Part shown: piece by piece, positions 43,152 through 50,346 of the stretch
How positions within the stretch are numbered: the stretch's first letter is position 1
How the letters are laid out: every line of letters starts with the position of its first letter
NCBI RefSeq assembly: GCF_027622855.1
Contig: NZ_JAPZVR010000001.1
Span: forward strand, 172,664-236,663
Source of the DNA: Glycomyces algeriensis
Lineage (GTDB): Bacteria; Actinomycetota; Actinomycetes; Mycobacteriales; Micromonosporaceae
Direction: 5' to 3'
DNA length: 64,000 nt
Translations under genes and position numbers: made by a program
Notes under the pieces: model-generated
Told to the model about the DNA's origin: nothing
Seen by the model: only the letters and a program-made list of their open reading frames with translations
Database searches by the model: none

Positions 43152-45221
43152 ATGACATCGCAAGCCCCTTTGCATCATGACGAGGATCCGGCCTTCGAGT
43201 GGACTCTCCCCGGGCTCCACCTGAAGTTCGACCACCGGGACGACCGGCCCGTGCGGCTCGTGCGCCTCGCGGCCGCGCCAGAGGCGCCGTCGGCGGCCGC
43301 ACCTTCGGCGATCGTCGAGGTCATCACCGCCGGCGTCGAGCACCGCGACCGTAATGACCAGGGCCTCCTCTACTCGACTCCCGGGCAGCGGCTCCGCTAC
43401 GCGGGCCACGAATCGGACGAGACCGAGCTGCGGATCCGCCAGCGCACCCCGGAGTTCGGCATCGAGGTGCTCAGCGTTTTCCGCGCCGCAGGACCGGGCC
43501 TCCAGATCCGGCACACCGTGCGCAACGCGGGCGACCGGAGCCTCGTACTGCTCTCGGTGAGCTCGGCGCTCCTGGCCGTACCCGCCGACGGCGCGCACGA
43601 CCTCCTTTGGGGCGAGAGCGAATGGCTGGCCGAGGGGCGCTGGCGGCAGCGCCCGCTGACCGAGCACCTGCCCGATCTCGATCCCGCGATGGGAGACGGC
43701 CGGCACCCGCGTGGACTCTTCTCGCTTACCAGCCATGGGAGCTGGTCGACCGGTTCGTTCCTGCCGACCGGCGTGCTCGCGGCCGAGACCGTCCCTTCGA
43801 TCGCGTGGCAGGTCGAGACCAGCGCGGGCTGGCACTGGGAGGTGGCGCAGAGCGGGAGCACCGTGACCGTGGGCGTGCACGGCGCGACCGACACGCATCA
43901 CCAGTTCGCGCAGCGGTTGGCGCCGGGTGAGGAGTTCACCTCGGTGCCGGCAGGTCTCTGCATCGCCGATGGCGGCCGGGACGCGGCCTTCGCGGCGCTC
44001 ACGGACTACCGGCGTGCGATCCGTGAACTGCGGCCGGTCGACGCGCGGCTGCCGTTGGTATACAACGACTACATGAACACCCTCATGGGCGAGCCGTCGA
44101 CGGAGAAGCTGCTGCCGCTCATCGAGTCGGCGGCAGCGTCGGGCGCGGAGTACTTCTGCATCGACGCCGGCTGGTACGCCGCCCTCGAAGGCAGCTGGTG
44201 GACCAGCACCGGCGAGTGGCTCGAGGCTCCCGAGCGGTTCACCGGCGGTCTCTCGTCGGTCATCGATGCCATCCGCGCCAACGGCATGCGGCCCGGGTTG
44301 TGGCTCGAGCCGGAGGCGGTCGGAGTCGAGTCGCCGATGGCGAAGCGGTTGCCGGAGGAGGCGTTCTTCCAGCGGTTCGGCGATCGGGTGATCGTGGCGG
44401 GGAACTTCCAGCTCGACCTGCGGCATCCGGCGGCGCGCGCGCACTTGGACGGGACGGTGGACCGGCTCGTGGACGAGTTCGGGATCGAGTTCTTCAAGCT
44501 CGACTACAACCGGAACATCGGCCCCGGGACCGAAGTGGACGCCGACGCGCCAGGGGCCGGGCTGCTCGGACACACTCGGGCCCTCCGCGACTGGCTGCTG
44601 GGCGTGCTTGACCGGCATCCGGGGGTGCTGCTCGAGAACTGCGGTTCGGGCGCGCTGCGCATGGACTACAACATCCTTTCGGTGTCGCATCTGCAGTCCA
44701 CGAGTGACCAGCAGGACTTCCGGAAGTACGCGCCGATCGCGTCGGCCGCGCCCGCGAGCATCCTCCCCGAGCAGGCCGGGAACTGGGCGTACCCGGCCGC
44801 GTCGATGACCTTGGAGGAGACGGCGTTCGCGATGACGGCGGGCGTCATGGGGCGGCTCTACCTCTCAGGGTTCCTCAACGAGTTGAGCGCGGAGCAGTCC
44901 GCGCTGGTGCGCGAGGCCGTTGCGCTCCATAAGGACTGGCGGCACGGCATCGCCCAGTCGCATCCGGTGTGGCCGTTGGGTCTTCCGGGCTGGGAGGACG
45001 ACGTGGTCGCGTTGCAGCTGGACTTCGGATCCGAGTCGCTGCTGGCGCTGTGGTCGCGCGGTGAGGCCGCGGAGGTCGCGTTGCCAGGATTGCGCGGGCG
45101 GGAGTTGAAGCAGGCCTACCCGGTCGCGTTGCCGGAGTGGACGATCCGCACCGACGGCGAGACGCCGGTCGTCGAGCTGCCGGCCGGGCCCGCCGCCAGG
45201 ATCTTCACCGTGCAGCGGTGA
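43152..45221 (+). CDS. GH36 alpha-galactosidase
   Basis: 689-aa cytoplasmic enzyme removing terminal alpha-1,6-galactose from raffinose-type sugars or galactomannan fragments. An N-terminal beta-supersandwich (about 1-300) precedes the barrel. The barrel has YNDYMNTLMGEPS, IDAGWYA, GMRPGLWLEPEAVG, the nucleophile Asp in FFKLDYNRN (about D451) and the acid/base Asp in STSDQQD (about D519). A C-terminal beta domain completes the protein. Start ATG 43152 has GGAG seven bases upstream. It has its own promoter and no LacI-type operator of the first locus. With the GH26 mannanase at the other end of the window it could complete galactomannan breakdown; that link is inferred. Confidence 0.92.
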   Translation: MTSQAPLHHDEDPAFEWTLPGLHLKFDHRDDRPVRLVRLAAAPEAPSAAAPSAIVEVITAGVEHRDRNDQGLLYSTPGQRLRYAGHESDETELRIRQRTPEFGIEVLSVFRAAGPGLQIRHTVRNAGDRSLVLLSVSSALLAVPADGAHDLLWGESEWLAEGRWRQRPLTEHLPDLDPAMGDGRHPRGLFSLTSHGSWSTGSFLPTGVLAAETVPSIAWQVETSAGWHWEVAQSGSTVTVGVHGATDTHHQFAQRLAPGEEFTSVPAGLCIADGGRDAAFAALTDYRRAIRELRPVDARLPLVYNDYMNTLMGEPSTEKLLPLIESAAASGAEYFCIDAGWYAALEGSWWTSTGEWLEAPERFTGGLSSVIDAIRANGMRPGLWLEPEAVGVESPMAKRLPEEAFFQRFGDRVIVAGNFQLDLRHPAARAHLDGTVDRLVDEFGIEFFKLDYNRNIGPGTEVDADAPGAGLLGHTRALRDWLLGVLDRHPGVLLENCGSGALRMDYNILSVSHLQSTSDQQDFRKYAPIASAAPASILPEQAGNWAYPAASMTLEETAFAMTAGVMGRLYLSGFLNELSAEQSALVREAVALHKDWRHGIAQSHPVWPLGLPGWEDDVVALQLDFGSESLLALWSRGEAAEVALPGLRGRELKQAYPVALPEWTIRTDGETPVVELPAGPAARIFTVQR

Positions 45222-45226
45222 TCCAG

Positions 45227-45242
45227 GGGCCGATAACGGCCC
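45227..45242 (+). terminator. Short hairpin after the GH36 gene
   Basis: GGGCCG-ATAA-CGGCCC is a perfect 6-bp stem with a tetraloop, five bases after the GH36 stop. Confidence 0.4.
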
Positions 45243-45340
45243 GCCGGGGAGCGTGCCACGCGGTCATTTCAGTAAGCGGCAGCGTCGCCGCGGCGGCGAG
45301 ACCTTTCCGCGCTGGAAGGATCGCCGCCGCATTCCCCGGC

Positions 45341-45970
45341 TCACAATGTCCAAGGGCCCGTTGACGGTCGGAGCGTCAGGTCGACCGGGGCCGTCAGGGG
45401 TTCGGCCCCGGCGGGTGCCAGGCCTTGGAACAGGATCGCGAGGTAGCGGCACCAGCCGTCGCTGCCGGGGTCCATCGTCCACAGTGTGCTGGTGAGCATG
45501 GCCATGATCCGGAGCAGGTCTTCGGGAACCAGGTCGGCGCGGATGCGGCCGGCGTCCTGCGCCCGTCGGGTCAGCAGTGTCATCGCGTCCCTGAACGGGG
45601 GGTAGAACTCCGCGGTCAGGTCGGCGGCGCCGCGTGCCGCGGCCAGCGTGTTGAGTTCGCGGCTCGCCAGGCCCATGGCGGCCTCGACCAGTGCGAGGAG
45701 ACCGCGCAGCGGGTCGTCGTCCGCCAGTGCCCGCTCGATCGCGGGCGTCAGGTCCTCGGTGACGGTCTGGCTCAATGCCGCCCGGACCAGGTCCTCTTTG
45801 GTCGGGAAGTGGTTGTAGAGCGTCCGGATGCGCACGCCTGCGCGCTTGGCGATCTCCTCGAGCGGTGCATCGGGGCCGAGGTCGGCGAAGACCGCGCGCG
45901 CGGTGCGCGCCAGGCGGTCGGCGTTGCGCGCCGCGTCGGCGCGCAGTGGTCGCTCGGGTTCACTGGGCAT
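45341..45970 (-). CDS. TetR-family repressor
   Basis: 209-aa regulator. The N-terminal helix-turn-helix (ADLGPDAPLEEIAKRAGVRI, then RTLYNHFPTKEDLVRAAL) is typical, followed by an all-helical ligand domain. ATG 45970 is preferred; an upstream TTG at 46003 would run into the operator region. It is divergent from the ferredoxin-like/reductase/SnoaL genes. The spacer carries a perfect GCAAGTT-G-AACTTGC palindrome and related half-sites, so it probably represses that cassette. Ligand unknown, perhaps a hydrophobic substrate of the redox system. Confidence 0.87.
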   Translation of the reverse strand: MPSEPERPLRADAARNADRLARTARAVFADLGPDAPLEEIAKRAGVRIRTLYNHFPTKEDLVRAALSQTVTEDLTPAIERALADDDPLRGLLALVEAAMGLASRELNTLAAARGAADLTAEFYPPFRDAMTLLTRRAQDAGRIRADLVPEDLLRIMAMLTSTLWTMDPGSDGWCRYLAILFQGLAPAGAEPLTAPVDLTLRPSTGPWTL

Positions 45971-45998
45971 CCGACCAGGATAGCAACATGCAGCCAAA

Positions 45999-46037
45999 TG
46001 CAAGTTATGTTAGCCTTTGCCCGCAAGTTGAACTTGC
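45999..46037. promoter_or_regulatory. TetR operator region
   Basis: A perfect palindrome GCAAGTTGAACTTGC (46023-46037) lies next to the half-site TGCAAGTT (45999-46006). Another TGCA-type motif (AATGCAAT) follows at about 46044. All lie in the AT-richer spacer between the divergent TetR and reductase operons. Confidence 0.65.
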
Positions 46038-46073
46038 AGTTGAATGCAATATTCGACCAAGGTGGGGAGTTCA

Positions 46074-46241
46074 ATGAGGGCTGACATCGGGCTGTGCGAA
46101 TACGGAGCCGCAGAACGCGGCGCGTGGTTCGCATCTGAAGCCGCACAGCGACACCGGCAGGACGGCGTCGCGATCCCGGCGGTCGGACCGGACGAGGGCG
46201 AAGTGCCCCCGGCGGCCGTCATCCGCTCGGCCGCAGCATGA
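46074..46241 (+). CDS. 55-residue ferredoxin-like peptide lacking cluster cysteines (possibly decayed)
   Basis: ATG 46074 has a GGGGAG ribosome-binding site five bases upstream, and the stop overlaps the reductase start (ATGA), so translation is likely. The start MRADIGLCEYG, the middle AWFASEA and the Pro/Glu-rich GPDEGEVPPAAVIRSAAA line up loosely with the opening, the APEVF region and the end of small 3Fe-4S ferredoxins that partner such reductases. However, only one Cys remains and the protein stops before the usual terminal CP motif. It could be a degenerate ferredoxin, a frameshifted one, or an unrelated leader peptide. Nothing else is recognised. Confidence 0.45.
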   Translation: MRADIGLCEYGAAERGAWFASEAAQRHRQDGVAIPAVGPDEGEVPPAAVIRSAAA

Positions 46242-47410
46242 ACCGGGTCGTGATCGTCGGTGCGTCGGCTGGTGGGCTGGCGACCGCGGTGGCGCTCCGG
46301 ATCGAGGGGTACGCAGGTGCCATCACACTCGTCGGCGATGAAGCCGACGCACCGTACGACCGGCCGCCGCTGTCCAAGGAGTTCCTCTCGGAAGCATGGG
46401 AACCCGGCCGGCTGACACTGCTCGGGGCCGACGACCTCGAGACGCTCGACCTGGAGTTGCGCCTGGGTACGCCCGCGACGGCGCTCAGCACCGCCGATCG
46501 CGAGGTCATGCTGGGCGACGGCTCCACGGTCGCGTACGACGCCCTCGTCGTCGCCACGGGCGCGCGCCCCCGGGTCCTGCCCGACCGCCGGGACGGGGTG
46601 CATGTGCTGCGCACGATGGCCGACGCGCTGCCTCTGCGGGAACGGCTGGCACCGGGACGGCGGCTGGTGATCGTCGGCGCCGGGTTCGTGGGCACCGAGG
46701 TCGCCGCGATCGCCCGCGCCCGCGGTGTCGAGGTGACGATGCTGGAGTCGGCGACGGCTCCGCTGGCGCACGAGATCGGCGAGGCGGCCGGGCTGTTCCT
46801 GGCCGAGCTCCACCGCCGGCACGGCGTCGAGGTCCGCACTGACGCCGCGGTCACCGAGGTCACGGCGGACGGCGTCCGTCTCGCCGACGGGACCGCGGTG
46901 GAAAGCGACGACGTGCTCTTGGCGATCGGATCCGAACCGAACACCGAGTGGCTGACCGCAGAGGATCTGAAAGTCCACAACGGACTCGTCTGCGACGAGT
47001 TCTGCGCCGCCGCGCCCGACGTGTACGGCGTGGGCGACGTCGCCCGCTGGTACAACCCCCTGTTCGGCACGGAAATGCGGGTCGAGCACCGCAGGCACGC
47101 GTCGGAACAAGCGGTCGCCGTCGCCCGCAACCTGCTGGAGCCCGACGACCGCGCCCCGTTCGCGTCGGTCCCGTACTTCTGGTCCGACCAGTACGACGTG
47201 CGGGTCCAGGCCTACGGCCACCTGCGCGAACACGACGACGCGGTCATCGTCTACGGCGACGTCCCGGCCCGCCGGCTCCTCGTCGCCTACCGCAGCGGGG
47301 ACCGCCTGACCGGGGTCCTCGCCGTGGGCCAGACCCCGAGGGCCCTGCGCTCCTGGCGCGCCCTCATCGCCGCGCGATGCACCTGGCGCGCGGCACTCGC
47401 CATCGCCTGA
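46238..47410 (+). CDS. Ferredoxin/rubredoxin reductase (rhodocoxin-reductase-like)
   Basis: 390-aa FAD enzyme that moves electrons from NAD(P)H to a small iron-sulfur protein. FAD motif VVIVGASAGGLATAVAL, the family signature APYDRPPLSKEFL, NAD motif LVIVGAGFVGTEVAAIA, the FAD ribityl motif VYGVGDVARW and the C-terminal domain PYFWSDQYDVRVQAYG are all in place. Such reductases usually serve a ferredoxin-P450 or oxygenase pair; neither a P450 nor an intact ferredoxin is adjacent. It overlaps the preceding small gene (ATGA), and two SnoaL-like genes follow. Control by the divergent TetR protein is likely. Confidence 0.88.
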   Translation: MNRVVIVGASAGGLATAVALRIEGYAGAITLVGDEADAPYDRPPLSKEFLSEAWEPGRLTLLGADDLETLDLELRLGTPATALSTADREVMLGDGSTVAYDALVVATGARPRVLPDRRDGVHVLRTMADALPLRERLAPGRRLVIVGAGFVGTEVAAIARARGVEVTMLESATAPLAHEIGEAAGLFLAELHRRHGVEVRTDAAVTEVTADGVRLADGTAVESDDVLLAIGSEPNTEWLTAEDLKVHNGLVCDEFCAAAPDVYGVGDVARWYNPLFGTEMRVEHRRHASEQAVAVARNLLEPDDRAPFASVPYFWSDQYDVRVQAYGHLREHDDAVIVYGDVPARRLLVAYRSGDRLTGVLAVGQTPRALRSWRALIAARCTWRAALAIA

Positions 47411-47463
47411 CCCGTCCGTACAACGCATCACCACCTCCGACAGAAAGGCTGTGGCAGCAGCAC

Positions 47464-47877
47464 ATGGATCCGACCACTCTGCACACGATCAACTCGATCG
47501 AAGCCCTCAAAGCCCGCTTCTTCCGCGCCCTCGACACCAAGGAGTGGGCCGAGTTCGAGTCCACCCTCGCCGACGACATCGAGGTCGACCACACCGCTCT
47601 GGGCGGCCACCAGGCCACCGGCGCATCGAATTACACGGCCCTCCTGCAAGAGGACTACGACGGCACGGTGACCGTGCACGACGCGCACATGCCCGAGATC
47701 GAGCTCACCGCAGCGGACAGCGCCGTCGGCACCTGGGCGATGCAGGTCCTGCTGGTCCGGCCGGACGGCCAGCGCCTCTTGGCGTTCGGGCACCACCAGG
47801 ACACGTACGGACTGCAGGACGGCCGCTGGCTGATCACCACCTCCGCATCGACACGGCTGCAGGTGGACGAGTCGTGA
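47464..47877 (+). CDS. SnoaL-like NTF2-fold protein, soluble copy
   Basis: 137-aa protein of the SnoaL_4/NTF2-like superfamily (TINSIEALKARFFRALDTKE, WAEFESTLADDIEVDHTAL, QDGRWLITTSASTRL). The cone-shaped fold often houses dehydratases, cyclases or isomerases acting on polyketides, steroids or aromatics; many members have no known activity. It follows the reductase by 53 bases, and its stop overlaps the next gene (GTGA). It is clearly paralogous to that neighbour (ALKARFFRALDTKEW versus QVKARYFRAVDTKDW). Confidence 0.82.
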   Translation: MDPTTLHTINSIEALKARFFRALDTKEWAEFESTLADDIEVDHTALGGHQATGASNYTALLQEDYDGTVTVHDAHMPEIELTAADSAVGTWAMQVLLVRPDGQRLLAFGHHQDTYGLQDGRWLITTSASTRLQVDES

Positions 47878-48599
47878 CGGCGACGCAGCGAGGCGGCCAC
47901 ACCGGCGTGCGGGCCCTGCCGGAGGCGAGCGGGACACGCACCGCGACATCGGATGCGGAGCCGGCTGGAACCGTCGGCCGGCCGCAGGCGCCGCTCTCGC
48001 ACCGGGCCGGCCTCGCCCGCGGGTGGTGGTCGGCGCCGAAACGTCGGCGCCTCCTCTTCGGCGCTGGAGGTCTGGTACTCGGCGGCAGCGCGGCATCGGC
48101 GCTGTGGCTGCACCAGGCGACATCGGCCAGCGCCGACACCGAGTCTCCGTCCGAGGGCGTCGAGCCCGCGGTCGCGATGGCGGCTGTCGCCGAGATCAAG
48201 CAGGTCAAGGCCCGCTACTTCCGAGCGGTCGACACCAAGGACTGGGACCTGCTCAAGGCGCAGCTGACCGACGACGTGGTCGTCGACACGACCGGCTCGG
48301 GCGGCCCCGTCTTCGTGGGATCGGAGGCCTTCATCGCGTTCCTCCAATTGACGCTCAGCCCTGCGGTGACCGTGCACCACGGGCACAGCCCTGAAATCGA
48401 GGTCACTTCGGCGACGACGGCGACCGGGGTGTGGGCGATGCAGGACCTCCTCATCTACCCCGGGGAATCCCGGGTCCTCGGGTTCGGGCACTACCACGAG
48501 ACCTACGAATCCGAAGACGGCCCATGGCGGATCGCCAGCCTGACGCTCACCCGGGTGCACATGGACCCGGTCGGACAGCGGCAGACCTTCGGCATGTGA
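47874..48599 (+). CDS. SnoaL-like NTF2-fold protein with N-terminal membrane anchor
   Basis: 241-aa paralogue of the preceding gene. About 55 basic, Gly/Pro-rich residues precede a single hydrophobic helix (KRRRLLFGAGGLVLGGSAAS, about 55-85), probably placing the NTF2 domain (about 105-235) outside the membrane; a Tat-type reading of RRRLLFGAGG is also possible. The GTG start overlaps the upstream stop. The NTF2 core (EIKQVKARYFRAVDTKDWDL, TVHHGHSPEIEV, WAMQDLLIY) parallels the soluble copy. A strong terminator follows, ending the TetR-controlled cassette. Confidence 0.75.
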   Translation: MTATQRGGHTGVRALPEASGTRTATSDAEPAGTVGRPQAPLSHRAGLARGWWSAPKRRRLLFGAGGLVLGGSAASALWLHQATSASADTESPSEGVEPAVAMAAVAEIKQVKARYFRAVDTKDWDLLKAQLTDDVVVDTTGSGGPVFVGSEAFIAFLQLTLSPAVTVHHGHSPEIEVTSATTATGVWAMQDLLIYPGESRVLGFGHYHETYESEDGPWRIASLTLTRVHMDPVGQRQTFGM

Positions 48600-48639
48600 C
48601 GCATCGGCCCTGACGGGCGTGCGGCCATCACCGCGAAGG

Positions 48640-48673
48640 AGGGCCCCGGCGCGAGAGGTCGCGCCGGGGCCCT
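48640..48673. terminator. Strong bidirectional terminator
   Basis: AGGGCCCCGGCGCGA and TCGCGCCGGGGCCCT form a perfect 15-bp stem with a GAGG loop followed by TTT, between convergent genes. Confidence 0.85.
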
Positions 48674-48688
48674 TTGCCGTTGAAGGTG

Positions 48689-50068
48689 TCAGAAAGTGAC
48701 TCTGAACGTCGCGTCCTGGCGGTCCGATGCGGATGAGGAGCCGTTGAGCGGGTCGATCCGCAGAACGTAGCCCGCGTGGCGCAGGTACCGGTCGGGGAAG
48801 TTGTAGGACCGGAACGACGCCCAGGCGGCGTCGGCGAGGCCGGCGGTGCGGGTGAAGGTGGCGTCGGCCGCGAACTGGGCGGTGTTGTCGTTGGGGTCCA
48901 GGCGGATCGCGTAGCCGGAGTGGCGCAGGAAGCGGCCGGGGTAGTTCACCGATTCGAACGAGACGGCGGCGGCGTCGGCGAGGCCGGGGCGCAGGCGCCA
49001 CTGCTGGTCGGCAGGGGGCTCCATCGGGAACGGGTCGAGTCGGCCGATGTTGTCGGCGTGGCGCACGTACCGGTCCGGGAAGTTGTAGGACTTGAGCCGG
49101 TTCCATTGCGGCGCGCCCCATCTGGTGACGAGCGCGGCGCGTTCGGCCTCGGTGACGGGGATGATCCCGGCGTGCTTGCTGCTGATGGGCGCGGTGAAGG
49201 TGCGCTGGTCGACCACCGCCCACGAGTTGCCGCCGATGTCGGTGGACCGCCAGGCGTAGAACACGGCGTTGGCGGGGCCGAAGGAGTCGCCCCAGAGCCA
49301 GAACGTGTTGCCCGCGTTGGATTTCACCAGGATCGGCGCTTCGATCGCGTCGCCTTGGCGCACGCCGCTGGTCAGCGTCGTGAAGGTGTTCGGCTGGCCG
49401 GTGGCCGAGCGGGCGACGTACAGGTTGCCGTTGCCGATGTTCTTGTACGCCAGGTAGAACGCGCCGTTGTGGGTGAGGACGTCGCCGTCGAGGACGTTGA
49501 ATCCGGGGTCGAAGAAGACCTCGGCGGCGCCCATGTTCACGAAGTCGCTCGTGTAGTTGACCATGAAGACGTCCCGCGTGCCGTTGTTCGCCGAGTAGAC
49601 GACCGCGTAGCGGTTCCGCGTCGGGTCCCAGAACGCGGTGGGCGCCCACGAGTGGGTCGCCATGTCGTGGAGCTTGACGCGGCGGTAGCCGGTGAAGCTG
49701 CGCAGGTCCGCGGAATCCCACACGTGGATGTACTGGTTGTCGAGGTTGAATACCCGTCCCTTGAGGTCGGTCGCGAGCACGGTGAAGGTGCCGTCCTGCT
49801 TGCGCAGCACGAACGGGTCGCGCAGGCCCTGCATGCCCTGGGTCGGCGTGGCGACGGGCTGGTTCTGGTTCAGCGGCGTCCATTCGAGGCCGTCGCCGCT
49901 GACGGCGAGGTGCAGCGCGTAGCTGTCGTCGGTCAGGTTCGGCGACTCCTTGAAATACACCATCGCGTAAGCCGCGTACGACTGCGCCTGCGCGGCAGTC
50001 GGAACGGCGAAGGCAGCGGTGACGGCGGAGGCCATCGCGGTAGTGAGGAGGGTACGGCGAGACGGCAT
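48689..50068 (-). CDS. Secreted GH43-type arabinosidase/xylosidase with C-terminal AbfB (CBM42) domain
   Basis: 459-aa exported enzyme. Residues 1-28 are a signal (SRRTLL, Ala-rich core, AQA). About 29-310 form a five-bladed propeller: LRDPFVLRKQDGTFTVLATD, THSWAPTAFWDPTRNRYAVV, VLDGDVLTHNGAFYLAYKN and EAPILVKS (probable general-acid Glu). About 320-459 are three beta-trefoil repeats of AbfB type (SYNFPDRYVRH, SVNYPGRFLRH, SYNFPDRYLRH, each followed by RLDP or RIDP) that bind arabinose side chains. It probably trims arabinan or arabinoxylan outside the cell. ATG 50068 is chosen since the signal peptide starts there; the frame is open 31 codons further. Confidence 0.85.
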   Translation of the reverse strand: MPSRRTLLTTAMASAVTAAFAVPTAAQAQSYAAYAMVYFKESPNLTDDSYALHLAVSGDGLEWTPLNQNQPVATPTQGMQGLRDPFVLRKQDGTFTVLATDLKGRVFNLDNQYIHVWDSADLRSFTGYRRVKLHDMATHSWAPTAFWDPTRNRYAVVYSANNGTRDVFMVNYTSDFVNMGAAEVFFDPGFNVLDGDVLTHNGAFYLAYKNIGNGNLYVARSATGQPNTFTTLTSGVRQGDAIEAPILVKSNAGNTFWLWGDSFGPANAVFYAWRSTDIGGNSWAVVDQRTFTAPISSKHAGIIPVTEAERAALVTRWGAPQWNRLKSYNFPDRYVRHADNIGRLDPFPMEPPADQQWRLRPGLADAAAVSFESVNYPGRFLRHSGYAIRLDPNDNTAQFAADATFTRTAGLADAAWASFRSYNFPDRYLRHAGYVLRIDPLNGSSSASDRQDATFRVTF

Positions 50069-50121
50069 CGTTCGCGGCCTTTCTGAAGCAGGGGCGGCGC
50101 TCGACGAGCGACCAAGTTGAT

Positions 50122-50161
50122 CGGTAACATCCGCGCCGACCACAAGTGTGACCCGTAACAT
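50122..50161. promoter_or_regulatory. Repeated operator-like sites upstream of the GH43 gene
   Basis: CGGTAACAT (50122-50130) and CCGTAACAT (50153-50161) are direct repeats 31 bases apart, three helical turns. The second is half of the near-palindrome TGTGAC-CC-GTAACA (50147-50160). They lie 54-93 bases upstream of the GH43 start. The rest of the 278-base spacer up to 50346 shows no further feature. Confidence 0.4.
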
Positions 50162-50346
50162 TCAGAAAGTCAAGAACATCAATACAACCGAGCGGACCGC
50201 GCGGCGCGAACGATTGCCACGCACGGGTGCTGGAACCGGCCGGGCTTTCGGCGTCTGCAAGTCACTGTGCGTTGTTCGAGAGCGACGGTGTCGCACCGGG
50301 GCTCTAGTCTCGGGACGCTCGACTCGGTCGCCTCTGAAGGACACGC

